Part shown: one piece after another, positions 32,389 through 40,106 of the stretch
Layout of the letters: every line of letters begins with the position of its first letter
Numbering within the stretch: the first letter of the stretch is position 1
NCBI GenBank assembly: GCA_947589005.1
Contig: CANPZO010000007.1
Span: 1 to 64,000, forward strand
Source: an uncultured Clostridia bacterium
GTDB lineage: Bacteria; Bacillota; Clostridia; UMGS1883
DNA: 64,000 bases
Direction of reading: 5' to 3'
The notes under the pieces: generated by a model
Database searches by the model: none
Seen by the model: only the letters and a program-made list of their open reading frames with translations
What the model was told of the DNA's origin: nothing
Made by a program: the position numbers and the translations under genes

Positions 32389-33744
32389 TCAGCGGCGCGT
32401 GACCCAGACCTTCCCGCCGGAGACGCCGTGTATCTCGCCGCCCAGGGCGGCTATTTCCGCGAGTGACCGGGCCGACGCCTCCGATATTATTTCGCCGGGG
32501 ATGAGCTGGGCCGTTCCCGGCGGATAGACAACCGCCTCACGGGCGCATATGCGTCCGGCGGCCTCGGACAGCGGCGCCTCCTCCGCCGGTGACATGAAGG
32601 CATCCCGTGGGGTCATCGCGGCCTCGCTTTCGGCAGGGACGAGTATCGCGGCCCTCCTTTCCGGCAGGGCGGCGTCCACCGCCGCAACTGCCTTTTTCAG
32701 CTTGACAAGTTCGTCGCGCCGGTGGAAGGGGCCGGCTATGCACACCACTCCGCCGCCGTAACTGCACTCCACGGAGATGCCGTGCTCCAGCCGCAGCATT
32801 TCCGCCCCCATGAAGGGGTCACCCCTCAAGGGCAGCACGAGGCGGCAGGGGTCCTTGTATTTTACGTGCCTGCCGGGAACGTCCGACTGCTCGGGGAAAA
32901 TTTCGGCAATGCCACGGACGGCTTCGGTCCAAAGCGCCTCTCCCTTTTCCTCCATCATTGCCCGCGCCCAGTCCAGCGAGGCCATGAGTATGTAGCTGGG
33001 GGAGGAGGTCTGGTGGAGGCGGAGCGTGTAGTCCAACCTCGGGAAGCTGCCGTTTATGTGCAGATAGGCCGACTGGGTCAGGGCGGGCAGGGTCTTGTGG
33101 GCGCTGACCACCGTTATGTCCGCCCCCAGTCTCACCGCCGGCGGCGGCAGCAGGGGCGACAGGCCGTAGTGGGCCCCGTGGGCCCCGTCGATGAGCAGAG
33201 GCACGCCGTGGCCGTGGGCGATTTCGGCTATTTTTTCCACGTCGGAGGACAGGCCGAAGTAGTTGGGCGATGTTATGTAAACCGCCGCCGCGTCGGGGTT
33301 TTCGTCGAGGGCGCGGCGCACGTCCTCCGGATCGACGCCGCCCCACATCGCGCCGCCCTCCAAGGGCTCGGGCCTTACCCAGACGGGCACGGCCCCGCTT
33401 TGGAGCAGGGCGGAGATAAAGCTGCGGTGGCAGAAGCGGTCGCAGACTATCTTCTGTCCCTCTCTCACGGCCGCCGTTACCATGGCCAGTATGCCCCCCG
33501 AGGAGCCGTTCACCAGGAAGCGTGTTTCACCCGCGCCGAAGAACTCCGCCGCCGCTTTCTGCGCCTGAGCTATGGGGCCGCTGGGGAGGAAGAGGTTGTC
33601 GCTTTCGGGAAGCTCGGTTGTGTCGATTTTAGTCAAATCTCCGAGGCCGGACAGGGCCCGCCCGTCCAGGTGGCCGGGCATATGAAAGCCGAGCCGGTTT
33701 TTCGCGCCAAGCTCCATAAGAGCGTTATAAAGGGGAGCGTACAT
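32389..33744 (-). CDS. Orn/Lys/Arg decarboxylase-family PLP enzyme
   Basis: A 451-aa fold-type I PLP enzyme. It opens MYAPLYNALMELGAKNRLGFHMPGH, the family start, has NGSSGGILAMVTAAVREG at the cofactor phosphate site, DGAHGAHYG with the Asp that holds the pyridine N, and SAHKTLPALTQ with the Schiff-base Lys. The C-terminal domain ends YPPGTAQLIPGEII. Substrate (ornithine, lysine or arginine) cannot be told from sequence. GGAGG and AAAAAAT precede ATG. It is divergent from the 55-aa gene. Confidence 0.88.
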   Translation of the reverse strand: MYAPLYNALMELGAKNRLGFHMPGHLDGRALSGLGDLTKIDTTELPESDNLFLPSGPIAQAQKAAAEFFGAGETRFLVNGSSGGILAMVTAAVREGQKIVCDRFCHRSFISALLQSGAVPVWVRPEPLEGGAMWGGVDPEDVRRALDENPDAAAVYITSPNYFGLSSDVEKIAEIAHGHGVPLLIDGAHGAHYGLSPLLPPPAVRLGADITVVSAHKTLPALTQSAYLHINGSFPRLDYTLRLHQTSSPSYILMASLDWARAMMEEKGEALWTEAVRGIAEIFPEQSDVPGRHVKYKDPCRLVLPLRGDPFMGAEMLRLEHGISVECSYGGGVVCIAGPFHRRDELVKLKKAVAAVDAALPERRAAILVPAESEAAMTPRDAFMSPAEEAPLSEAAGRICAREAVVYPPGTAQLIPGEIISEASARSLAEIAALGGEIHGVSGGKVWVTRR

Positions 33745-33772
33745 ATTTTTTCCTCCAAATTAAAAAATGTTA

Positions 33773-33801
33773 TTGACATTTTCTGAAATAAGGGTTAAAA
33801 T
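33773..33801 (+). promoter_or_regulatory. SigA-type promoter of the 55-aa gene
   Basis: TTGACA, 17 bp, TAAAAT, just upstream of the divergent decarboxylase gene. Confidence 0.85.
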
Positions 33802-33849
33802 ATAAGTGTAAGGTACAAAATAGAAATATAAATTATTGGAGGTGTCATC

Positions 33850-34017
33850 ATGAAAAAGAAGAACAACGGCGCCGAGAGACTGGCGCAGCGTATGAATGAC
33901 CGTGCTTACGCCGAGGCGTATGACGTCCCGGAGGAGCAGGTATTGCTTGACGAGGACTACATTCAGGATGACGAGGATTTTGACAGGAACAAGGACGATG
34001 AAATAAAGGGGCGGTAG
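33850..34017 (+). CDS. 55-aa acidic protein, unknown (missed by ORF track)
   Basis: ATG at 33850 follows TTGGAGGTG at good spacing and is served by a consensus promoter. The product begins MKKKNNGAERLAQRMNDRAYAEAYDVPEEQV and ends in a strongly acidic run (DEDYIQDDEDFDRNKDDE). No family is recognised. It has its own promoter and is followed by a terminator, so it is monocistronic. Basic N-terminus and acidic C-terminus resemble some small polymerase- or nucleoid-associated proteins, but nothing firm can be said. Confidence 0.75.
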   Translation: MKKKNNGAERLAQRMNDRAYAEAYDVPEEQVLLDEDYIQDDEDFDRNKDDEIKGR

Positions 34018-34094
34018 AGCGCCCGCAAAAATGCCGCGTCCGTTGGAGGGGGCGGAACCTTTTTCGGGCGCTTATGAAAAGCGATGAATTGATT

Positions 34095-34122
34095 AAAATC
34101 CCGGGTACGCGCCCGGGATTTT
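34095..34122. terminator. Bidirectional terminator
   Basis: AAAATCCCGGG, TACGCG, CCCGGGATTTT: an 11-bp stem with A and T tracts on both sides. It can serve the 55-aa gene and the convergent ArsR-type gene. Confidence 0.88.
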
Positions 34123-34164
34123 ATGTTTTTTATCGGACTTTAAGCCCGTGGCCGAGGACGCACC

Positions 34165-35250
34165 TCATTCTCCGCCCATCCTGCGCGCCCACTCGGGGCC
34201 GCCGGCGTCGCAGCCCCGCTGAGAATAGGCGCTTAGCTCGCCGTACTTGCCGAGCACACGTATCACGCTGTCGAAGAAGCGGCGGTTTATGCTGTAATAT
34301 ACGGCCTTGCCGCGGCTGCGGGTCTTGAGCATATTTGCCTTTATCATCAGGGAAAGGTGATAGTAGGCGTTGGTGCCGGAGAACTTGAGCTCCTGCTCCA
34401 CGTCCTTGATGGACACCTCGCCTCGGGTCAGTATCAGATTGAGGATATCTATACGGTTCTTTTCGGCGATGGCCGTGCCGAACACGTCGAGCCGCGGCAC
34501 TTCGGTCCGGCCGCGCAGGGACGCGAGCTGGTCGGCGTAGTCCTGACCCAGCAGCAAAAGCGCGTCGCCGCCGCCGATGTCCGAGGCGCGTATGCAGTTT
34601 TTGGCGTATACGCAGAATGAAACGTAGATTTTTTCCCGACGGGACAAATCAAAGGGCCAGCCGGAGAGACTCATGTCACGGTTGAACGGCTCGGGCTCAA
34701 AGGAGCTTTTCAACTCCTCGGGCGTTTTGAGCGTATAGTAAGCGGGGTCCAGCCGAGCCTTGGCGTTTAATTCGCCAATCAGCGTGTCCAGCACCTTTTG
34801 AGGGTCTATAAGCAGGGAGTAAAGGGCGGACCTGAGCCGGTGGTCGCAGCCCGAGGCGCGGATGGCGGCGTTGATTTTTTTCATGCCGTCCGTGGTGGTC
34901 GGAGCGTCCTGCGGGCAGTTCAGCCAAAAATCCGTCGCCGCGCGGGCCATTGTGTCCACGCCGGCAAAAGCGTCTTCCGGCCGGAACTCCTCCAGCACTT
35001 CCGGCCCGCTTTTAAAGAGGGAGCCGGTGATAAGGCTTTTGCCGTCGTCGTTCAGGCGGAAAAAGGGCAGCAGCTCCTCCGGCACGGGGGCGACCGCCTC
35101 CCACAGACGCTCCATGAACTCCGTGTCCTCACGGGCCTTTTCGGGATTGGTAAAATTGGCCAGACAGTGCTCCTTGTTGAAATAAAGCACAAAAAGGAAA
35201 AACAAATCGTACCTCCGCCCCGGAGCGTTTATGAACTCTATCCTTGCCAA
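34165..35250 (-). CDS. ArsR-type winged-helix regulator
   Basis: A 361-aa protein. The C-terminal 80-90 residues are a winged helix of ArsR type: EKNRIDILNLILTRGEVSIKDVEQELKFSGTNAYYHLSLMIKANMLKTRSRGKAVYYSINRRFFD. The N-terminal 260 residues are helical and unknown, probably a sensor. Start is TTG at 35250 behind AGGGGG. It lies 12 bp downstream of the GH88/105 gene on the same strand and may control it. Confidence 0.82.
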   Translation of the reverse strand: MARIEFINAPGRRYDLFFLFVLYFNKEHCLANFTNPEKAREDTEFMERLWEAVAPVPEELLPFFRLNDDGKSLITGSLFKSGPEVLEEFRPEDAFAGVDTMARAATDFWLNCPQDAPTTTDGMKKINAAIRASGCDHRLRSALYSLLIDPQKVLDTLIGELNAKARLDPAYYTLKTPEELKSSFEPEPFNRDMSLSGWPFDLSRREKIYVSFCVYAKNCIRASDIGGGDALLLLGQDYADQLASLRGRTEVPRLDVFGTAIAEKNRIDILNLILTRGEVSIKDVEQELKFSGTNAYYHLSLMIKANMLKTRSRGKAVYYSINRRFFDSVIRVLGKYGELSAYSQRGCDAGGPEWARRMGGE

Positions 35251-35262
35251 CGCAAAGCCCCC

Positions 35263-36702
35263 TTACTTTATTTTTGAGAGAAGCAGCTCTTTTATTTTTT
35301 TGTCTTTTTCGCAGAAATTTTTGGCCTTGGGCGACAGCAGGGTCACGCCGTTTTCAAGGGGAATGAGCTTAAGTCCCAGACTTGAAACGGGCGTGTCCGC
35401 GTCTTTGCCCAGCAGCGCCTTCGCCGCCGCGGAGGGGAGGTACAGCTCGCCGTCCCTTTCGAATGGAGCCGGTAAGGTTTGTAGCCCGCCCGCGCAGCAG
35501 TAATAGCTTTCACAGCCCGCCTTGACCGCCCATTTGCCCCACATATGGCGGCGGAGCGAAGCCTCGTTGGCGGGGGTGCCGCCCACGTAACGGGCCGCCT
35601 CGCACATGGCCAGCAGAAAGGCTCCCACGCCGAAGTTGACGGTGCAGTCGTAAGGCGTGGCCTGAGTTGCGTTAGAGCCTATGGGCTGGACGTGGCCCAC
35701 CTTGCCGTCGGGGTGAAGGGCAATACCGGACAGGTAGCTCAAGGCCCTTTCCGCCGCGGGGAGATAGGTCGCCTCGTCGAGAAGGCCGTAGTTTATGCCC
35801 CAGAACAGGCCGTAGGTCAAAAATCCGGTGCCGCTGGTCTCGTAGCCCTGGGGATTTTCCTCGCTGAGGGGATAGTCCGCCAGCATGGACTGGGTCCAAA
35901 AGCCGTTGCCCTCGGGGTCGGTTTTTTGACAGGCGATTATGGCCGGGGCCATTTCCATATATGTGCGCTTAAAGTAGCCGTAGTGCTCGTAGTCTTCGGG
36001 CATTTCGGCCAGTACCTTCGCCAGTCCCGCAAATACCCAGCCGTTCCCCCTGGCCCAGAAATTCTTGAACCCGTTTATCTCGCTGCCGACATAGCTGCCG
36101 TCCCGGTAGAACAGATGGCTGAATTCTCCGCCCACCGGCTCGGGCATACCGTCCTCGCCGTCGTACATCAGTTCCTTGGCAAATTTGAAAAAGCGGTACA
36201 GGGCGTCCAGATATTTTTTATCTCCGAAGGTGCGGTAAAGCTTAATATATACCGGCATAACCATGTACAAGGCGTCCGCCCACCACCAGTAGCCGTTTTC
36301 GCCCGTGGAAAGCTGATAGTCGCAGACGTATTTGGCCCTTTCGATTTTTTCGGGGCGGGGGTCAAGGGCGTACAGGTCCAGATAAGTCTGGAAGCAGGTC
36401 TGCCAGTCTCCGAAAAGTACGGCCTTGGAATTCGGATCCTGACTGTATTTGAAGGTCCACTCCTCCGGCGGGGCCTGGGTGGGATGGCCCCACCAGCCGT
36501 TATTTTCGGCCCAAGCCTCGGAATACCTCCGGTAAGCCTCGTCCTCAAGCGTAAAATACGCCTCCATGTTTCCGGTGTGATAGGCCGCCGTATCCCAGAA
36601 GGGCACGGGAACCCCGTTGGTCTCCTGAGCCGGGCCCACGTTCCTTTGCCAGCAGCCGTTGGCGCGGCGTATATTTTCAACGATTTCGTCATATTTCAGC
36701 AT
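35263..36702 (-). CDS. Glycoside hydrolase family 88/105-like
   Basis: A 479-aa (alpha/alpha)6-barrel hydrolase. The hallmark FWARGNGWVFAGLAKVLAEMP is near residue 220, with WWWADALYMVMPVYIKLYRTFGDKKYLD and YETSGTGFLTYGLFWGINYGLLD. GH88/105 enzymes remove unsaturated uronic acid from products of polysaccharide lyases. No signal peptide, so it acts inside the cell on imported oligosaccharides. ATG at 36702 follows GGGAAGG; seven upstream codons in the track are rejected. Likely co-transcribed with the ArsR-type gene. Confidence 0.85.
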   Translation of the reverse strand: MLKYDEIVENIRRANGCWQRNVGPAQETNGVPVPFWDTAAYHTGNMEAYFTLEDEAYRRYSEAWAENNGWWGHPTQAPPEEWTFKYSQDPNSKAVLFGDWQTCFQTYLDLYALDPRPEKIERAKYVCDYQLSTGENGYWWWADALYMVMPVYIKLYRTFGDKKYLDALYRFFKFAKELMYDGEDGMPEPVGGEFSHLFYRDGSYVGSEINGFKNFWARGNGWVFAGLAKVLAEMPEDYEHYGYFKRTYMEMAPAIIACQKTDPEGNGFWTQSMLADYPLSEENPQGYETSGTGFLTYGLFWGINYGLLDEATYLPAAERALSYLSGIALHPDGKVGHVQPIGSNATQATPYDCTVNFGVGAFLLAMCEAARYVGGTPANEASLRRHMWGKWAVKAGCESYYCCAGGLQTLPAPFERDGELYLPSAAAKALLGKDADTPVSSLGLKLIPLENGVTLLSPKAKNFCEKDKKIKELLLSKIK

Positions 36703-36735
36703 CAAATCGCTCCCTTCCCACAATATTCTAAATTT

Positions 36736-36765
36736 ATTATATCAATATCACTCAACGATTGTCAA
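36736..36765 (-). promoter_or_regulatory. SigA-type promoter of the GH88/105-arsR unit
   Basis: On the minus strand, TTGACA, 18 bp, TATAAT. It is about 35 bp from the start codon. Confidence 0.85.
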
Positions 36766-36794
36766 GACGTAAGGAAAAATAATTTGCGAGACTG

Positions 36795-36823
36795 TTGATT
36801 TTTACGGCAAAATGTGTTAAAAT
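36795..36823 (+). promoter_or_regulatory. SigA-type promoter of the lar remnant operon
   Basis: TTGATT, 17 bp, TAAAAT, about 30 bp before the larB remnant. It still drives the DUF1624 protein and larC. Confidence 0.75.
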
Positions 36824-36855
36824 ACAATAAGAAATTGTGGAAAAGGGGCAATATT

Positions 36856-36961
36856 ATGGAGCGGAAGGAATTGCGCGCCCTGCGCCAGGGGCGTTAGCGT
36901 GGTCAACATCGACAGCGGCTGCGGCGCGGGCTATCCGGCTAACATGATAAACCGTATATGA
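36856..36961 (+). pseudogene. larB: Internally deleted larB remnant
   Basis: Before larC's operon only about 105 bp remain of what looks like larB. From 36884 to the TGA at 36959 a frame reads CARGVSVVNIDSGCGAGYPANMINRI, matching the LarB C-terminus (consensus like CAPGVSVVNIDNGFGAG.LAxMIN, from memory). The ATG at 36856 reads MERKELRALRQG in another frame, like a LarB N-terminus. Intact larB is about 750 bp, so nearly all of the gene is deleted, with the promoter and the stop/start overlap (ATGA) to the next gene kept. LarB is the pyridinium-3,5-biscarboxylic acid mononucleotide synthase. Confidence 0.6.
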
Positions 36962-37692
36962 CAATGAAAAGATATTATATTTTAGACGACATCAGGGGCC
37001 TTGCCGTAATAAGCATGGTCCTTTATCACCTGACATGGGACATTGTCTATCTGGCGGGGGTAAAACTGAGCTGGTATGAGGCGCTCCCCGGACGGCTTTG
37101 GCAGCGGAGCATCTGCCTTACCTTTATCCTGCTTTCGGGCTTTTGCTGGTCCCTGGGACGGCGCCATGGATTAAGGGGGCTGACGGTGTTTCTGGGCGGC
37201 CTGGCGGTTACGGCTGCGACCGCCTCGTTTATGCCGGAAAACGTGATAGTTTTCGGCATACTGACCCTGCTGGGCAGCTGTATGCTGCTTATGATACCGC
37301 TTGAAAAGCTTGCGCGCCGGGTGCCGGCGCCGGCGGGACTTGTGGTGAGCGCGGCGCTTTTCGCCCTTTTGAGCGAGGCCGAAAACGGAACGGCGGCGTT
37401 CGGGCTTGTCAGGCTGCCCGCCGCGCTGTACAGGGACTGGTTCACGGCCTACCTGGGCTTCCCGCAGGAGGGGTTTTTCAGTGCGGATTATTACCCGCTT
37501 ATCCCGTGGATTTTCCTTTTCACGGCGGGTTATTTTCTGTATAGAATATTTGAGCGGCACGGCTGGCTGCGCCCGCTGGAGCGTCGGGGACTCCCTCCGC
37601 TGGAATGGACGGGCCGCCATGCCTTTGAGATATATCTGATACACCAACCTGTTTTAGCTCTATTTTTTTACATTGGAGGTTATTTAAAATGA
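36958..37692 (+). CDS. DUF1624/HGSNAT-like membrane acyltransferase
   Basis: A 244-aa membrane protein of about 7 segments. It opens YYILDDIRGLAVISMVLYHLTWDIVYL, the DUF1624 (heparan-alpha-glucosaminide N-acetyltransferase catalytic) start with the conserved RG and H, and ends GRHAFEIYLIHQPVLALFFYIGGYL. The start ATG overlaps the larB-remnant stop. No strong ribosome binding site is seen, consistent with old translational coupling to larB. Substrate unknown. Confidence 0.82.
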   Translation: MTMKRYYILDDIRGLAVISMVLYHLTWDIVYLAGVKLSWYEALPGRLWQRSICLTFILLSGFCWSLGRRHGLRGLTVFLGGLAVTAATASFMPENVIVFGILTLLGSCMLLMIPLEKLARRVPAPAGLVVSAALFALLSEAENGTAAFGLVRLPAALYRDWFTAYLGFPQEGFFSADYYPLIPWIFLFTAGYFLYRIFERHGWLRPLERRGLPPLEWTGRHAFEIYLIHQPVLALFFYIGGYLK

Positions 37693-38906
37693 AAAAGCTT
37701 TACCTTGACTGCGGCATGGGCGCGGCGGGAGATATGCTCACCGCCGCTCTGCTTGAGCTCCACCCTGACCCCGACGGCTTTGTGGAGCGGTTGAACGGCA
37801 TCGGCATATCCGGGGTGGAGATCAGGCGTAATACCCTCACCCGCTGCGGAATTCGCGGCGCCGGTATGAGCGTCCTTGTGAACGGCGTGGAGGAGGACGA
37901 AATTCATGAGCACGGCCATGACCATGAGCATGACCACGAGCATGAGCACGAGCATCATCATCACCACCGTCACACCGGTATGGACGAAATAAACAAAATA
38001 ATAGACGGTTTAAAGGTCTCGGATAAGGTGAAGTCCGACATAAGGGCGGTCTACGGCCTTATCGCCGCCGCCGAGAGCGAGGCCCACGGTCGCCCCGTGG
38101 AGGAGATACACTTCCACGAGGTGGGTTCCATGGACGCGATCGCCGACATCGCCGCCGTGAGTATGCTCATTGAGGAGCTGGCCCCTGATCGGGTCGAGGC
38201 TTCGCCGGTTCATGTGGGCAGCGGCATGGTTCGGTGCGCCCACGGGATTTTGCCCGTGCCCGCGCCGGCCACGGCTCACATACTTCGGGGCGTGCCGACC
38301 TATGGCGGCGAGGTCAGGGGAGAGCTTTGCACCCCAACCGGAGCGGCACTGCTCAGGCATTTTGCCGACGGGTTTGCCGCCTCGTCAGCCATAAGCGCGG
38401 AGAAAATCGGCTACGGCTTCGGCAAGCGGCAGTTTTTCGCCTCCGACGGCACGGAAATTTTATCCGCAGTCAGGGCAATGCTTGGTGAGGACGGCGCTCG
38501 GGACGAGGTGGTTATCCTGTCCTGCAACATAGACGATATGACCGGCGAGGAGCTCGGCTTTGCCGCCGAGCGGCTCATGGCCGCGGGAGCCAGGGACGTT
38601 TTTACCGCGCCGGTTTATATGAAAAAGGGCCGCCCCGGTGTGCTGCTGACCGTCATTTGCGACAGCGGGACAAAGGATGTCCTTGTCCGGCAGATATTCA
38701 GGCACACCGCCACCGTGGGCATCCGCGAGCAGACCGCCCGCCGTTATATCCTTGACCGCACGGTGGAGGTGCGCCGCACGCCCGACGGCGACGTCAGGGT
38801 GAAGAAGTCAACCGGCTACGGAGTGAGGCGTGAAAAGCCCGAGTTCGAGGACCTGAAGCGAATTGCCCTCGAAAAGGATAAATCAATTGGTGAAATAGAC
38901 GTGTAA
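37689..38906 (+). CDS. larC: Nickel insertion protein LarC
   Basis: A 405-aa LarC that inserts nickel into the pincer nucleotide cofactor of lactate racemase-type enzymes. Single continuous frame (in Lactobacillus plantarum larC needs a frameshift). Key parts: LYLDCGMGAAGDMLTAAL, a His-rich insert HEHGHDHEHDHEHEHEHHHHH (about residues 74-94), HFHEVGSMDAIADI, and CNIDDMTGEELGFAAERLM. ATG follows GGAGG. larA and larE are not in the window and larB is broken. Confidence 0.93.
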   Translation: MKKLYLDCGMGAAGDMLTAALLELHPDPDGFVERLNGIGISGVEIRRNTLTRCGIRGAGMSVLVNGVEEDEIHEHGHDHEHDHEHEHEHHHHHRHTGMDEINKIIDGLKVSDKVKSDIRAVYGLIAAAESEAHGRPVEEIHFHEVGSMDAIADIAAVSMLIEELAPDRVEASPVHVGSGMVRCAHGILPVPAPATAHILRGVPTYGGEVRGELCTPTGAALLRHFADGFAASSAISAEKIGYGFGKRQFFASDGTEILSAVRAMLGEDGARDEVVILSCNIDDMTGEELGFAAERLMAAGARDVFTAPVYMKKGRPGVLLTVICDSGTKDVLVRQIFRHTATVGIREQTARRYILDRTVEVRRTPDGDVRVKKSTGYGVRREKPEFEDLKRIALEKDKSIGEIDV

Positions 38907-39529
38907 GGGGGCTGTAAAAAAATGGCGCAGACCGGCGTCGTCACAAGCTCGGTATCGCATATTTCGATTAAAAAATCGAAATACGGCTTACCTCGCTGTG
39001 ACTCCTTTTCCCCACAAAATCGGCTTCGCCGTTTTGCGGGGACCCCATTTTGGCAGGAAGCCTTTATTTAAGGCAAATGTGAGCGTTATATAATTGTTCG
39101 GCAAAAATAAAGTAATTAATGAAGAAAATTCGCCCTTACGAGCGAATTTTCTCATTTTATGCCCTTGAACTACGAACGAAAATCACCCTCGGCGGCGTCG
39201 GGGCAAAGCCAGTCTCCGTTCCGACATTTCCTGCGGAAAAGTCGTCGCTCGAAGGCTTGCCCCTCCTTTTTCGCAAAAGGTCACGTTCGCGTCGCCTGCT
39301 TCGGGCCTAAAACGGCCCTCGCGACGGCTTTGGCTCACTACCAACCTTTTGCGAGATGTGCTGGCAGTGCAACCCACACAAACAACGAAGTTGTTTGTGT
39401 GGAAGAGGAGGAGCAACTGAGCGAGCCAAACGTTGATTTTTGAAAAAAGTCAACGCGAGCGAAGCGATGTTTGCGACGACGACGTTCTGCACGATTTTTT
39501 TTGACAGCCCCGTGCCTCCAGATTACATA
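38907..39529. repeat. 620-bp palindromic element with inverted ends
   Basis: The left end (GGGGGCTGTAAAAAAATGGCGCAGACCGGCGTCGTCACAAGC) is repeated in reverse on the right (complement of CTGGAGGCACGGGGCTGTCAAAAAAAATCGTGCAGAACGTCGTCGTCGCAAAC). Inside are TTTCGATTAAAAAATCGAAA, CCCCACAAAA..CGGCTTCGCCG..TTTTGCGGGG, AGAAAATTCGC..GCGAATTTTCT (39123-39152), and a perfect CCACACAAACAAC-GAA-GTTGTTTGTGTGG (39374-39402). Track ORFs at 39119-39492 are in repeat DNA. No transposase. It fills the 645-bp gap between larC and mnmM. Confidence 0.8.
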
Positions 39530-39551
39530 GTGAGTTCTTTTACAACCCCAC

Positions 39552-40106
39552 TTATATACCTTTCACTATAACGGCCGAAATCGGCACGTCGCCGGTACGG
39601 TTATAAAACCGCGTCAGCAGCACGGTGTACCTGCTCGGGTCCAGTCCGGCCAGATATTCTAACAGAACGTCGCGCTCCTCACAGCCGTTGACGCCTCCGT
39701 AGTAAATGGACAGGGAAATCTTCCCGCCGTCTTTAAGCAGCCCCAGCCCCGCCTCGATTGCCGCGACGGTGCTGTCCGGACGGGTGAAAACGGCGTGGTC
39801 TCCGCCGGGGAGCCAGCCCAGGTTGAACACGATAAGGTCCACCGTCCCCGGACGGGCGTATTCGGCCATATTGGCGTGGCTGTCGAGAATGACCGTGCCG
39901 TTTTCAAGCCCCCGCTCCGCCAGCCTGCGCCGGGTGTTTTCCACGGCCCGGGGCTGAATGTCAAAGGCTATGACACGGCCCTCCGGCCCGACCAGCCCGC
40001 ATAAGGCGGCGGTATCGTGACCGTTGCCGGCGGTGGCGTCTATGCACAGGCCGCCCGCCGGCACGGACTCACGGAAGAGCTTTTCATTGAGAGAAAGAGT
40101 GTTCAT
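39552..40106 (-). CDS. mnmM: tRNA/rRNA methyltransferase MnmM (YtqB-like)
   Basis: A 184-aa class I SAM methyltransferase: IDATAGNGHDTAALCGLVGPEGRVIAFDIQPRA (motif I and II) and VDLIVFNLGWLPGGDHAVFTRPDSTVAAIE (motif IV with NLGWLPGGD). This is the YtqB family, shown in B. subtilis to be MnmM, which completes mnm5s2U34 of tRNAs. Its ATG abuts the leuA stop, so it is translated from the leuA transcript. Confidence 0.85.
   Translation of the reverse strand: MNTLSLNEKLFRESVPAGGLCIDATAGNGHDTAALCGLVGPEGRVIAFDIQPRAVENTRRRLAERGLENGTVILDSHANMAEYARPGTVDLIVFNLGWLPGGDHAVFTRPDSTVAAIEAGLGLLKDGGKISLSIYYGGVNGCEERDVLLEYLAGLDPSRYTVLLTRFYNRTGDVPISAVIVKGI

Noticed and set aside
32722-33786. 354-aa plus-strand ORF opposite the decarboxylase
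   Set aside because: Antisense shadow; the minus-strand gene has all PLP motifs and a good ribosome binding site.
39119-39492. ORFs of 60-94 aa between larC and mnmM
   Set aside because: They fall inside the 620-bp palindromic element and follow hairpin arms, with no start signals.
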